Part shown: piece by piece, positions 48,174-61,500 of the stretch | Position numbering within the stretch: the first letter of the stretch is position 1 | Layout of the letters: each line of letters begins with the position of its first letter | Translations under genes and position numbers: made by a program | The notes under the pieces: generated by a model | The model's input: the letters and a program-made list of their open reading frames with translations, nothing else | The model's database searches: none | What the model was told of the DNA's origin: nothing | NCBI GenBank assembly: GCA_004123355.1 | Contig: SCHM01000001.1 | Span: 6,892,193-6,956,192 of the forward strand | DNA: 64,000 bases | Direction: 5' to 3' | Origin: Amphirosellinia nigrospora | Taxonomy: Eukaryota > Ascomycota > Sordariomycetes > Xylariales > Xylariaceae

Positions 48174-50417
48174 ATGATGCGGCCCGCAGTCGCGCCACGC
48201 CTGGCGGTGATGCAACGCGCTTTGCAAAATCATTGCCGCTTACATTCAACAGCAAGATGGCGATCGATGCCGAGTTACATGGCTCGGGCTCAACGGCTAC
48301 AAGTCCCTACACATGTACCGCAAGGAAGACCAACACGATCTTTCAGCGACGATAGTTCAGCCAGCGCAGACAGCGGCGGAGATTCCGAATTAGGCACTTA
48401 CAGCGAAGCTGATCACGAACATGCCGTCATATCAACATTTGATTTGTTCTCCATCGGTATTGGACCGTCGTCTTCGCATACGGTCGGCCCAATGAGAGCC
48501 GGTAATATTTTTGTTGCCGACCTCAAGGAAGCCGACCTCCTTCACAAAGTCCATAAGATCCGCATAGCTATCTATGGTAGTCTTGCACTCACTGGCGAGG
48601 GTCACAGTAAGTAGTTGTCGGACTATCCTACTCCCGGCCTGCTCATTCAAAGAATAGAAAGGAGCTAGGATGCCCATCACTAATCTCGTGTATTGCAGTG
48701 ACCCCTTCTGCACTGCTTCTGGGGCTCGAGAGTGCCAATGTCGAGAGTGTTGACACTGCGTACGTGCCCTCTCGCTTTGCCCAGATCAAGAAGGACAAGA
48801 AGCTTTATCTTGGCCATGGGCTTACCGAGGGCACGGGTAAAGAGATTGACTTCGACTATGAACGAGACTTCAAATGGGAGTGGGGACGTAAGCTCCCACT
48901 ACACAGCAATGGGATGCGCTTCACCGTGTTCGACAAGCAGGGCACGATGCTCGCAACGAACGACTTGTTTAGCGTAGGCGGCGGCTTCGTCGTGAACGGC
49001 GCGCTTTCAAAGGATTCAAATTCGTCCACTGCTGGCCAGCAGGCCGCCGAGATGAGTCAACCAGAATCGAAGGACTTGCAAGTCGAGCCTAGCGGAGGCA
49101 GCCCGGCAGATTTAGCCGAAAACATGTTTTACAAGGAAATCAGACGTGCGGATGCTGCAGGAGGACGACGCACTGGGTCAGAGATCAAACCTCCTGAGAC
49201 GGTTGATGAGTCGACCGCAATAGTTGATGCTCAATCCGTTCGTCCCACTGTCGATTCACCTGCAGTGGATGCACCTAGCACTACGGAGGCTGGTGCTCAG
49301 AAGCCTCGTTATCCGTTCCGCGATGGGCAGAGCCTGCTGGCACTCTGCAACAAACACAATTTGACGATTGCCCAGCTGGTATATGAGAATGAGAAAAGCC
49401 ATGGCTACACAGATGGAGAGATTCTCGAGAAATTGCTCCGCATCTGGGACGTCATGGACCAGAGTATCCTTGAGGGCGTGCAAGCACCCTCGATGCCACT
49501 CTGCCCGGGTCGTTGAAGCTACATAGACGCGCGCCAGGCCTATACCAACGATTAACACGGGGTCTTTACCCATCTAGCCAGAACCTCGCAGGGCCGGACA
49601 TCCGGGGACAACTGTCATCTACAAAATCCGGGGACGTGAACAATTTGCCAACGACTGGAAGTCTTCAACCAGATGAAAAAGCCAAACCGGCGACGATGGC
49701 TCTTAGCCGGAAGGCAACAAATGGTAAAAGAGGGCCGCCGCGTATTCATGGATCAGTCTACCATCCGATTATGCCCTCTCCGCCTCGACGAACGGCACTC
49801 CCTGCTATGGATTACCTTACTGTTTACGCAATAGCTGTGAACGAGACCAACGCAGCAGGAGGTCGCATCGTAACGGCGCCCACTAACGGGGCCGCAGGAA
49901 TCATCCCGTCTGTGCTGAAATACACTATCGAGTTTATTAGCGATGACCCGGAACGCGATATCCTGACGTTCCTGCTGACAGCCGCAGCCATAGGCATGCT
50001 CTATAAACGAGGAGCCACTATCAGTGCTGCTGAAGGCGGCTGCATGGCCGAAGTGGGTGTTGCCTGCTCGATGGCGGCAGGCGCTTTTGCGGCGTGCATG
50101 GGCGCCAGCCCAGAGACGATCGAGCAGGCAGCTGAAATAGGCATTGAGCATAACCTAGGATTAACCTGTGATCCATCGGTGGCCTGGTCCAGGCACCATG
50201 CATTGAGCGGAATGCGCTCGGAGCTATCAAGGCTATTTCTAGTGCGAACTTGGCACTGAGTTCCCATACCGGTACTCAGAAAGTTAGCCTCGATGACGCG
50301 ATTCGTGCCATGCGGCTCACGGCCCAGGGCATGCGGAATGAGTTCAAGGAGACAAGCCTCAGCGGGTTAGCTATGAGCGTACCGTTCGGCATTCCTGTCA
50401 GTGTACCGGACTGCTAA
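48174..50417 (+). CDS. Bacterial-type Fe-S L-serine dehydratase, probably mitochondrial
   Basis: The enzyme deaminates L-serine to pyruvate using a [4Fe-4S] cluster, unlike the PLP-dependent CHA1 type common in fungi. The start at 48174 ([20 protein letters not shown]) gives an Arg-rich presequence. The beta domain has [20 protein letters not shown]; an intron near 48607-48699 follows LTGEGH. A Ser/Pro/Asp-rich insert (about 48990-49310) precedes [20 protein letters not shown]. The alpha domain has [20 protein letters not shown] and the cluster cysteines in [14 protein letters not shown] and [10 protein letters not shown]. The end is [11 protein letters not shown]. Frame changes occur near 49480 and near 50173 (CC where CCC gives DPIGGLVQ). 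Both domains are fused as in single-chain bacterial enzymes. About 710 residues. Confidence 0.88.
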
Positions 50418-53400
50418 AGGTCTCTCAGTCGCTTTCTTTCTGCTGTTCCGCCGGTTCTGTGGGGCTCGTGGGTTTCATTGTGTTTACATTCGATGTTAGC
50501 GACGCGTAATCAATTGGCTTTGAGTTTGGCGTTGCATTGCCAGGAAAATCTATAAACATACACTAGATTCATTAAGTTCTTCGAGTCGTCAGGGCGAAAA
50601 CATCACGCCTCCGTAGGGGATTGGGATAACATAGATTTCTATTTAAGTCGATAGAACCTATAGGTAAACCGGGAGCGTGTTTCCATGCTCAATTTAGAAT
50701 CACAAAGTCATTTTATTCAAACGCCGACCTCTTAGCATGATATCAGCTCTCCTACGCACCTCGACTTTTTATGGCTACTCGCCGATTTTGACTATGCCCA
50801 CGCGCGAGGGAGACTACTGCAGCTTGGATTTACGCCGGGTAAGAGTTTCGGATGACTGCTCAAGCCCTGAGGGCGTGCGGCTCCTGACGGCGGGAATATT
50901 ACTTCGGGGCACGTAGCAGTCTGACCGCTGTCCTCCGCGGAGATGCCGGCCGCGTGCCACCCCGCTTATCCCGTTGCGGCGTGACGGTGGCATGTAAGGT
51001 TAATGACGTGAGCCGATACCGGCCGTCTAGCAACCTGACCGTTTGTTTGTCTGTCTGGCGCTCTATCTAAATAATTCCCATTCTCGTCTCGTCGCAGGGT
51101 TTGAACGCGTGAGCTTTTATACATCATGACGTGGTCATCGGAACTCAGATTAAGTATACGGTGCCTACAGGTACCTAGGCATGCAGGGGCGGGAAAAGTA
51201 ATGGTCCCCTAAAACCTTTACGTTTAAAGGGTACTCAGGTCATGTCACCGGCGTTACTGCTGCAGGTGGTCACAGACAACGTAACCAATTCGGGATTGAA
51301 TGACTACCTAATTTAAGGCCTTGCGGTTTCAACCATGAGATTGACCTGTTGGCAACCGATAACATGACTTTCTTCGCTGGGCGATATATAACCGAGACAT
51401 GATGCTTTTCTCTTCTGTTAAATTCCACAGATTAAGCGTCCTCCTTGCCCATTTTTAACTTGCGCGCTTCGTACGCTCTTTGATCGATAGAAATCGGTTT
51501 CGTTTGCTTGTTAATGGACGGGAAACATGAAGACAGATCTTTCTCAACAGCGGAAGTCGCGACATTCTAAATACTTGACGTTCCATCGAACAAGAGAATA
51601 GGCCTTTTTATGATAGTACAAGTATACGAGCGAAATTCTGCCTCGCTTCAGAGCAACGTTGTGGTATTTTCTCATCTCATACGACGACGACGGCTGCAGC
51701 CGGATGCAAGCGGCAGAACCCGAAAAGAGTCATCGGCTCAGTATTATTGGAATCATGCTACAATGGCCTATAGCCGTCCCTGACAGCCATTTATTGACAC
51801 TGACCGCTAGCTTGTTCCACTTCCCAGGTTCTTGCTGTCATCCACAATGCCTGTGATTGAGAAGAGATTTTTTGTGGTCTTACGTACTTAGGAAGTACCA
51901 TACCGCCGCTTTGGTGGAGTCTCGGCAATGTGCGGCATTGCGCTACATAGTAATATTTTGGATCGAACATATCGATCGATCTGTTCCTGTTTCACGTATA
52001 ACAAAATACGGAAATTGAAATACCATGGTAACACCCGGCTTTACTTATTGCCATTTGAGAGTGGCGTAGAAATGTCTCGGGGGCTTGGAAGGGTTTTCCA
52101 TGACCGGATTCTAGCCTGCAAGGAGGCCTTTGTACCTGGGTAACCCTTAGACTTAAAAGTCGATGAATAAAGAAGACGAGAGGGCTGGAAATACTGGGAG
52201 GTGGCAACCATGGGACGACTGAGTTTGGAGCACAGGAAAATTGAGAAAAAAACAGTCATGACTGTCCTCAAGATCGATCTTGCACCTAGGTATTTGAAAG
52301 ATGTGTTCTTCAATACATACTGTAGCGGAAAAAATTGCGGAAACTAGCGATGACAGCACGATGCGGTAAATATTGACCAATGACACCGTAGAAAACCGAC
52401 GGATTAGGATGTTCTAGAAACGGGACCTTACGATGCAGGGCTAGTGGTCTCGGGAGATCCACCGACGAGATGCCGCCACGATCAACATTTTCTTTCTCTT
52501 TCAGCTACCTTTGCTCGCGTGTCTGGATTGAGAGCTGGGATTGCGTTAATTTATTTGCGGCTCTGTACGGGCGGTTACCTTTTCCGGGTTCGCTGTGGAT
52601 TCTATAGGGTAACGATGGTGTAACAAGCTCCGCCTGGCTGCGGCTATTAGCGAAAGGAGGCCACAAAGTTGTGAGCCGCATTGCTATGATTCTCTGAATC
52701 GCCCCTGACTATTTTTCACGATGGCTTCATGGCTGTGGAGCTCGAGGGAAAATTCTTCTGCACCTTGCCGTTAACAACTACCATGAATTCCATCCGGTGT
52801 GGAGCTGCACCGTACCACGTTGGCCAACATCGAATTCATCGTGGGTACCTGCAGAACCTCGTACTAGCAAACGTGTCGCAACTTTCGGTGGATCATATGA
52901 TCTTGCAATTGATTGAAGAGTACCTGGTTCTGTACTGTAGCTGGTGAATACTGGATGACTGAAGCCACAGCGTAAATCAGACCTGGCTAACGTGTATCTA
53001 ATAATGTAGGGCTGGTTGATTACCCTTTCAGGCAACATAGTGGCCTAATCCAGAGATGTGATTGGACACGAATTTAAACTTTAGGGAAAATATTGTACCT
53101 GCAGAAGTACCGATGTACCTTACGCCGCCATCGAGCTATTTTCATGCTCGTCGCAGTCATAACCAGGATACGTTACCTCTGGCGTTTTGGCCATGGCTTA
53201 TGGCATTATCGTCCGGCGCGCTGAATCTGTACATGACGCAATAAGGCCTCATACCGATGAAATGGTGAAATCGGGAGGATGCATTCGTTGGCAAGGTTTC
53301 ATACTTGATACTTATATTTTGCTCATGTCGTTCGTTCCAAGAACCCTGAATTATCAACCAGAGTTGCACACCTAGGTACTTCACTTTAGGTACTAACTTT

Positions 53401-54294
53401 TTGGGTGTGATCACGCGAAGGGCGAATGAAATTGCAGCATTCGGCACGTTGTGACTCTTCGTGCTTATAACTGCTATAATTATGGGGGACCTTGACGGCT
53501 AACCCACTGTAGATGTCTAAATTTTTAGAAGGGCGTGGCCACACGTCCGGGTTCTGCCCGGCTGAGCGCCCTGTGACAATAGCGGGACCGGCCACTGCGG
53601 CGCTAGCCAGCCGGCCACTGGGCTACATTCCATGACACATAATTACTCGATCGAAACAGCGGACGAGACCAAAGACATGTCTTTAACCTGTAATACAGTT
53701 TTTCCCTGCGTCAAGTAGAAGGTACTTGGGAGTCATGGGAACGAAAACGTATAATAATAACCGGTGCCCTCGGGCGCATCATCGTGAGCTTAGAGCTGAA
53801 TTATTTGATGTTCGATGTAAATAAACTGAGCCCTTTCTGCGAAAGAGCCGTCACATCCTTTGAAGCATTTGCACTATAAACCCAAGAGAACGTTACTGGG
53901 CCTACCACGATTCTTTATTACACTTTCAAAAACCCCAACAAATATCAAAGAACCCAACAACTAAAAGAGACATTGTTAATCATCTTCCCCGACGAACCTC
54001 TATTTGAGAGCCAGCTAATACTGGATATACGCACTACATCCCGAGATTAGGCGAGGTTGACACAGCTGTATCGTATTGGGACAACTTGTCTCCTGAAAGT
54101 TGAGAATTCGACGAGGTAGCAAAGTGAACCGGGACAAGATGCCTCATCGCGTGGTGGATTTCTTCCGCTCGCCCAACGATAGCATTCACATCATTAAACA
54201 GACTGTACAGCGCCACACAACTCCTCCCACATCCCGCCAGGATCGAGAGAGCGGCAGCGTCCCACTCGCACATCGTCGTACGCATCCTCAGCCG
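50418..54294. other. Long intergenic region, no gene seen
   Basis: At 3.9 kb this is the longest gene-free stretch in the window. Open frames are short and share no known motif. I saw no terminal repeats, tRNA or tandem repeat. It may hold a decayed element or a non-coding transcript, but nothing supports either. Confidence 0.4.
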
Positions 54295-55754
54295 ATGGTG
54301 AAGGCGTTCTCGAAGATGGTCACCCGGTCCAGCTATTTCGGCCTTGGAGCCCACCAAGGAGAAGCACAAAGAACATCACCGCCTGAGCTTCCCGAGCCTG
54401 CATTTGGTTGGGTACAAAGCGCCAAAAGATGTCTCGCAACATTCGAATGCATCTTTGGATTGGAAGATCGAGTCATCTCCAGCCATTTTCTATGGTGGTC
54501 CAGAGGAGAGTACCGGTGCTTTAATATCAGGACAATTGCAACTTCGTGTGAAGGAGGGGTGGCTTGAGGTTGAGAACCTAGAGGCCAAATTCGAGATATG
54601 TGTGACGCAGAAGAAGCCATTTAACAGTCACTGCCAGGACTGCGCAAGCCAGAGGACTGAACTGAAGAGTTGGTCGCTCTTGAGCGAGCCAGCTGTACTG
54701 ACACAACGTATGCGATTTCCCTTACTTCCCGCTTCAATATTTCAGTAAGCTAACACGATTCTGCAGGCACACACGATTTCCCGTTTTCTATATTATTGGA
54801 AGGTCACTTGCCCGCTACGACGGACAACCACCTCCTATCCATCGAGTATGTCTTCACAGCAGAAGCACGAAGGCGAGACGGCGGGCTACCGCTCAAACTG
54901 CGTCGTACTATTGACGTCCGACGCTCGCTATCCGTACCCCGACCCCCCATCACAGTGTGCGCATCTTCCCGCCTACCAATATCACGGCGAATGTGCATTA
55001 CGACGCTATCGTGCACCCCCACACCACCAGCAGCTTCAATCTGAAACTTGAGGGTATTGGCAAGCTCAATACAGGCGTCCGTAGCGTAGAGTACTGGAAG
55101 CTGAAGCGACTATCGTGGAAGCTGGAGGAGAACGTCACGACGGTGGCCCGGCATGCCGGAAGCACACGCCCAAGATCCCTCGTCGGGGACCGAGGCCAGC
55201 GACAACGGAAACGAGCCGAAGAAGGGCGCGACACGGACGGACACGCGCGTCATCGCGCACGCCGACCTGCACTCGGGTGGAAGGCAGACTACTGTTCGGC
55301 GGACGGCAGCATCGAGGCCGAGATCGAGTACCACACGGGAGGATCGTCATCAAAGCCTGTGAGCTGCGACGTGCGCGGCAGCGACGGGACCGAGGTCACG
55401 CACAAGCTCGTGGTGGAGATGGTGGTGTCGCAGGAATACGCGCCGCTCGCCTACGCGCGCCACGTCACGCCCACGGGCGTCGCGCGCATACTGCGCATGA
55501 ACTTCGCCGTCGTCATCACCGACCGCGGCGGCCTCGGCGTCAGCTGGGACAACGAGGCGCCCCCCATCTACCAGGACGTGCCCCCCTCCCCGCCCTCGTA
55601 CGCCCGCGCCGTCGTCCGGAGCGGCACCGTCGAGGAGCTGAGCCTGCCGTCGCCGCCTTCGTCCGTGGACGGCGAGGCGAGCCCGCCCTACTGCGGGTCC
55701 ATTTTCACGCCGGAGGAGCTTGGCTCTTCCTCGCAGCCGAGATTTGTGTCATGA
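54295..55754 (+). CDS. LDB19-type arrestin-related trafficking adaptor
   Basis: These alpha-arrestins recruit Rsp5-type ubiquitin ligases to plasma-membrane transporters for endocytosis. The start used is MVKAFSKMVTRSSYFGL at 54295; an upstream start is possible. The arrestin-N part reads SPAIFYGGPEESTGALISGQ, then FNSHCQDCASQRTELKSW. An intron at 54708-54766 joins THDFPFSILLEGHLPATTD. The second part has VRIFPPTNITANVHYDAIVH, VEYWKLKRLSWKLEENV, HKLVVEMVVSQEYAPLAYAR and a C-terminal DVPPSPPSYA, which may serve as a PY-like contact. Frame changes occur near 54345, near 54948 (a C run), and two or more times between 55140 and 55290. The 3' third is strikingly GC-rich at third positions. About 450 residues. 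Family is firm; the target transporter is unknown. Confidence 0.85.
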
Positions 55755-57010
55755 TAGGACTAAATCGCAAGCGGATCTCCTTTTTTTCCTCCTCTCTGTC
55801 ATTGTCGGGACTACTAGAAATACGCGGGTCGGAGTCGACGATGAATAGGTTTTAGACTTTCGAATGCTTTGATTCTCAGGCACGACGGGCATCAAATTTG
55901 TTTCACTACAACGCAAAAATACCCCCAAAAGCGATGATTTCTTATTACAAAAAAATCCTACTCCTTGCGGCCGGTTAGATATACTAGGTCGGGAAAATAG
56001 AACGACTAGTGGGAAATGGGATTGACGGCGGATTAATAGATAGAGAGACTACACCACTTAGACAGTGGTTTTAATGATAATGGAAATGAGTTAAAATCTT
56101 ATCACATCGTTGTTGTTTTTTTCGTGTCGTCTTCGTGCTTTAGTCTTTTGAGGCCGCTTGGCAATGCTATAGTTAAACGGGCCCTTGGTTAACTTTACAT
56201 CCCCCCTTTGGGTCGACACGCCTTGGGGCTTACCTCTCTTATGTTCGTGAGAAGATGATTAGCCTACAATACTGAGAATATCATTCTCCAGAAAGGAACT
56301 ACCAGTAGCCAGGGATCTAAGATAGCCTCGTAGCATTACGGGAATGAATACTGATCGCCATGGCTGCCTCATTTAACTGCGCGACTCGGATTCAAGTATG
56401 AACTATCACGATGGATCTGACGTTAAACGAATATCGAACATATGACTGCTATTCAACCATGATAAAACATCCCTGACGTGTGGGGGCTAGAAAGAATAAT
56501 GCTGCTAGGCGCGGATGATATTTGGCCGTTGAAGGGCACCTTATTGTATCTTGGATAAAAAACATATTCCGGGTTCTACCAAGGAAAAGACTCGCACGAT
56601 GCTCTTAACAGTCGTTGAATACATTTAATCGAGATTTGACAAGGCATTCTTCTTAACTTGCATCTTTTCGGCGTATATTTAATACGGAAGGAATACTTGG
56701 TCCTTGATTGTTGGCTACTTCTCTTTGCCAGTGCTAGATAAGGAGCTTGTCATCTAACTTATCCTTGGACTCGGCGGCACACTTGTCGAGTTCTATCACA
56801 TCAATTTCTCTAGGATTCATCAATAATTAGCTCGGCCTTCAAGCCGGGAGGAAGAATGAATTGGTGTTGACAACCTTTCGGTGATCGGGCGAGTAACATT
56901 CATAAGCTTAGTGTTCAGATATGATAAGTTCTAACATAACCTGCTCGGGGAGAACATGGCCAGGTGACCAACCACGCCATTTATTCATAATTCACGCTAT
57001 ACAGCGATAT
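55755..57010. other. Convergent intergenic region, no gene seen
   Basis: This is 1.26 kb between the 3' ends of the arrestin (plus) and the complex I assembly gene (minus). It is AT-rich with no recognised coding sequence; terminators for both genes should lie here. Confidence 0.5.
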
Positions 57011-58161
57011 TCAAATCTGCTGTGTCTTATACGCGCGCCAGAGTCTCCAAGGCAGTTTCCAGCTGGTTTTTGTCTTGAACGGGTTAAAGTTCTCGGCTTC
57101 CAGTCGAGTGAGATAATCGTCGACGGTATACTCTCTAATAACACCCCGAGCCCCCTTCGGGCAGGGAATTATACTCTTTGACAATTCCGGATTGGGATGT
57201 GCATGCTGCTCTTCATTCTGGTGCTCATATTCGTGTCCTGGATGTTCTCCTGCTCGAATATTCTTTAACATCTCCCGGGCAGTGATGAGATGATCATTGG
57301 CACGAGTAGCGACTGTGAAGACGGCATCCTGGAAACCTTCGGCTTCGGGGCCATGGCGATAGACATCCTCTTCCCTCAGGCCCGCCTCGGCCATGACATC
57401 TAAGGGCAGAAGTAGGACGGGGTTCCTGCTAGCAGCTACACTTGCACCGTCGGGGACTTCACGGGAGGCGCAGGCGCAGCCAGGATAGGTATGCCTCTGC
57501 ACAAGGCAGCAATACCACAGGCCTTGCCGATGTGGCTCGCTAGATGGTCCATGTGAGTGGACTGAACAGACAAAGTGGCCAATGTTGAGTACATGAGAGT
57601 GGAGTATGTGTTTTCGGCATAGTCCTCTAGAGCGGCAAGGCTCGGGAACGGCCTGTTGTCCATATGTTTCTCCCTCGCAGCAATCATGCGCAGCAGCCAG
57701 AAGCGGATGGAGCTGGGTCTACTCTCAGGATCAATCTCGGCGAGGCGCAGCAGGACGGCGTGGAGCAGTATCATGATAGGCTCCTTGGGCGGCCGTCCGG
57801 CGAAGGTGTTGTTAATGGCATCGCGCCAGAATTGCATGCGCAGCTGGCCGATGGTTGGGTTCGACACCAGCTCGGGGAGGCGCACAAGCTCGAGGTTGAG
57901 AGCGCGGAAAGCGTCGTAGGCGTCGCGTCGCGATTCGGGTATGAAGTTTCGGATTAGGAAGGAGTCGTAGTCTGACTGTCTGATACCTTTAGCGTCTGGT
58001 TCGTGTCGTTGCGCTTATTATCGGTACCTCAATTGAGCGACGCAGTATTGTCTCGCCTTGGCCACATCGGCGTCCGTCACCAAGGTTCGTCGTGAGAATT
58101 GTAGAGTCGGCTTGGGCCGCTGCCTTTGTAGGCCTCGGTGGGCTTGAAGTGCGCGATGCAT
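57011..58161 (-). CDS. NDUFAF6-like complex I assembly factor (squalene/phytoene synthase fold)
   Basis: This is a mitochondrial protein needed for assembly of respiratory complex I. It shares the phytoene synthase fold but lacks that activity. The start at 58161 is MHRALQAHRGLQRQRPKPTL, an Arg-rich presequence. An intron at 57980-58027 joins to QSDYDSFLIRNFIPESRRDA. Family blocks are LVRLPELVSNPTIGQLRMQF, WRDAINNTF, STLATLSVQSTHMDHLASHI, GKACGIAALCRGIPILA and VLLLPLDVMAEAGLREEDVY. The protein ends WRAYKTQQI. A one-base loss near 57447 (CC on the plus strand) breaks the frame between PPVKSPT and GASVAASRNPV. It is divergently transcribed from Rad5 with a 372-bp shared promoter. About 360 residues, normal for the family. 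Confidence 0.88.
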
Positions 58162-58533
58162 CGGGAATAGAACAAAAATTTATATTATACAATCCATTGA
58201 GATATCGCACAATGGCAAAGTCTATGAATTGCCTGGGAGTGCCAGAAAGATGACGTATTCTTTAGTTGGATAAATGTCCAAACTCATCAACGCCGTCAGG
58301 TGACAACCCGTCGAGCAGTCGCGTCACCCCGCTTAAGCTCGGCCTGCTAAGCGCGTCGCGCTTTTGTAAGTAAAGACACCATCTTACATCTCCATCTAAC
58401 GTACCAGAATTCGGTACGCCTTCACGCCTCGTCTCCAAAGAATTTGTTATGGCCCTCTGATTATTGATGAGAAATCTCCAATAAAAATGCGCACCACTTT
58501 TCTATCTTGCTATTGCGAATTGTGTGGCTCAAT
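58162..58533. promoter_or_regulatory. Shared NDUFAF6-like/rad5 promoter region
   Basis: These 372 bp separate two divergently transcribed genes and must contain both promoters. A GC-rich patch lies near 58310-58360. No specific factor site is called. Confidence 0.5.
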
Positions 58534-61500
58534 ATGAATTTCGCCACCTCCGACGAACCACCGAAAAAGAAACGACGGTTCTTTGTCGACGTCGACTCCG
58601 ACCCCGACGAGGAGAACCACGTATCCGATAATACTTCCACGGATGGCCTGAAAAATGGCCATCTAAGCGTAGAGACACCGGAATCTCTAGAGGCGCCTAA
58701 GCCCTCTGCTCCCGAGCCACAACCTTCCACCGAATCCGGCGCTGCTGTCACATTCGACCAGGATGCCTTTCAGAGCCTGGTGGGCGATGCCGTCAGCCCG
58801 GAAATCCTGGCTATCATTCGCGATAAATGTGGTGATAGTCTTGAAAGGGCTGTCAATATGTACTTTGACGGCACCTGGAAAACTTTTCAAAAACGCACCC
58901 ATCCTTTGATGATGAAGTCATCAGCACCCTCTCCCTCTACCGCCACGCCCGGCGCAACGAAATCCCCTACTAGGGCTGAACCTCATCCATTTGTTCATCC
59001 TCCCCGGGGCGGTCTCAAAGCTCGCTATATCGGCGCTTTCGGTGCTGAGGGTTGGGCCACGAGGAGTGGCACCAACCTGTTGAAACATGGCGATGTTGTC
59101 AAGATTGAGCGGCACAAACCTCAGCAGACCCCCATACGAATGCGTCTAGCAGCGTCTGGGAAATCTGATGTCATTGTGCGCTTTACTGATAGTAAAGGAT
59201 CGGAGGTGGGAAGGTTAGCCAAGGACGCCGCGAATTGGATTTCATCGCTCCTCGACCAGAACGTTTGCAAGTTTGAAGGCACTTGTGTATACTCCCCCGA
59301 ACGGTTGCGCACGAATGATACCATTTATCTCCAGCTACGCTGCTTTCTGAAAATGGACGTCTTTCAAAGCACTGGGTTTGCGCTGGCTGACAATCGTTCT
59401 ACCGGATTATTTGAGGAGAAGGAATCTACCGAAGAGAGGAATTTGCGCCTACGACAAGTGGGTATTGTAAGGCTATTTCAAGAACTCAATCTTGCACCCA
59501 CAAAGAGCAATGCAGCCTCTGCTACTAGCGCCAGACAAGGTCTTCTCGATGCGGCTGAGATGGCCGAGAAAAAGAATAAAATACCTGGTCCTGATAACCG
59601 GTATGTTTTGTGTTCGAGCCCACTCAATCCACTGTATGCTGATTTCACTACAGTGATACTCCAGGCTCGCAGTCAGCAGACGAGGAAGGAGAGGAGTTGG
59701 AACAAGACCAGCTAGATGCCTTATATCGTAAGGCACAGTCTTTTGACTTTAACACCCCTGAGGCCGAGCCTGCTCACACTTTTGACATGAACTTGCGGCC
59801 GTACCAGAAACAGTCGCTGTACTGGATGATAGGAAAGGAGAAGGACGAGAGGAATGAGGCGAGGGAAACCTCCATGCACCCATTGTGGGAGGAATATACG
59901 TGGCCACTCAAGGATGTCGATGATCAAGAGCTCCCCGAGGTCGAAGGACAAGCCAACTTCTACGTGAACCCTTATTCGGGCGAGATGTCATTAAACTTCC
60001 CCTATCAAGAACAACATTGTCTAGGTGGCATTCTGGCTGATGAGATGGGTCTAGGGAAGACCATCCAGATGCTGAGTCTCATTCATTCCCACAAAGCCGA
60101 AGCCATTACCCATCATACAAGCCCACCTGCTAAACCCGTCAACAGTTTAGTGAGGACACTGCAACGATCATCTGGCTCCCAGGGCACTACTTCTGCTCCT
60201 AAGACAACCCTGGTGATTGCGCCCATGTCCTTATTAGCCCAGTGGCAAAGCGAAGCAGAAAACGCCTCCAAAGAGGGCACGCTGAAATCAATAGTCTATT
60301 ATGGCAATGATAAGATAGACAACATGCGGACTCTATGCTGCGAATCTAATTCAGCATTAGCTCCTGATCTTGTCATCACGAGTTATGGTGTTGTTTTATC
60401 CGAGTATTCACAAATCAATTCTCGACTAGGCGGTAGAGAATCTCATAGAGGCTTATTCTCTCTCAATTTCTTTCGCATTATACTTGATGAAGCGCATACC
60501 ATCAAGAACAGGCAGTCTAAAACCGCGAAAGCTTGCTACGAACTGTCTGCAGAGCATCGCTGGGTTCTCACTGGTACCCCCATCGTAAACCGCCTGGAGG
60601 ATCTCTTCAGCCTAGTCAGGTTTCTGAGGGTAGAACCCTGGAATAATTTCTCATACTGGCGCACATTCATTACTACTCCTTTTGAGTCCAAAGATTTTAT
60701 GCGTGCCCTCGACGTTGTGCAGACGGTTCTAGAGCCTTTGGTGATGAGACGAACCAAAGATATGAAGACACCTAGTGGAGAACCGTGAGAGATTCCACAT
60801 GCCCGATATTTCAGTAAAAGCTAATGATCACTTAGTCTAGTCCTTCTACCGCCAAAATCTATCGAAATAGTTGATGTTGAGTTGTCGCAGGCAGAGCGAG
60901 CCGTATATGACTATGTTTTTAATAAAGCAAAACGCACGTTCTCGGCCAACATTGAGAAAGGTACTGTAATGAAGGCATATACCACTATATTTGCTCAAAT
61001 TCTACGTTTGCGCCAAACCTGTTGCCATCCAACACTTGTCCGTAATCAAGATGTTGTTGCCGAGGAGGAGCTTGCTGGTGCGGAAGCGGACGCCGCTGCG
61101 GGATTGAGCGATGATATGGACCTTCAATCTTTGATCCAACAATTCACTGCCGCCACGGGCGATGAGAAGGATGCGAATACTTTTGGGGCCAATGTCCTTC
61201 AGCAGATCCGTGATGAGGCGGTCAGTGAATGCCCATATGTTCCGAAGAACCCATGATCGACCAGACGGTTACCGGCTGCTGGCATTCGGCTTGCAGAAAC
61301 TGTCTTTCGGACTATATGAAACACCACACAGATCGACACGAAACACCACGATGCTTTAACTGCCGTAAACCACTCAGCTCCCGTGATGTATTCCAGGTTG
61401 TTCGACACGACGATGATCTCAGCAGCTTCCAGACCTCCCCAAGATCAGTCTACAGCGCTTAGGTGTTAACGAATCATCGTCGAAGGTGGTATCATTAATG

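Noticed and set aside
51090-51120. Possible minus-strand tRNA B box (GCGTTCAAACCC)
   Set aside because: The flanking bases do not form a T stem and no A box or acceptor stem is found at the right distance.
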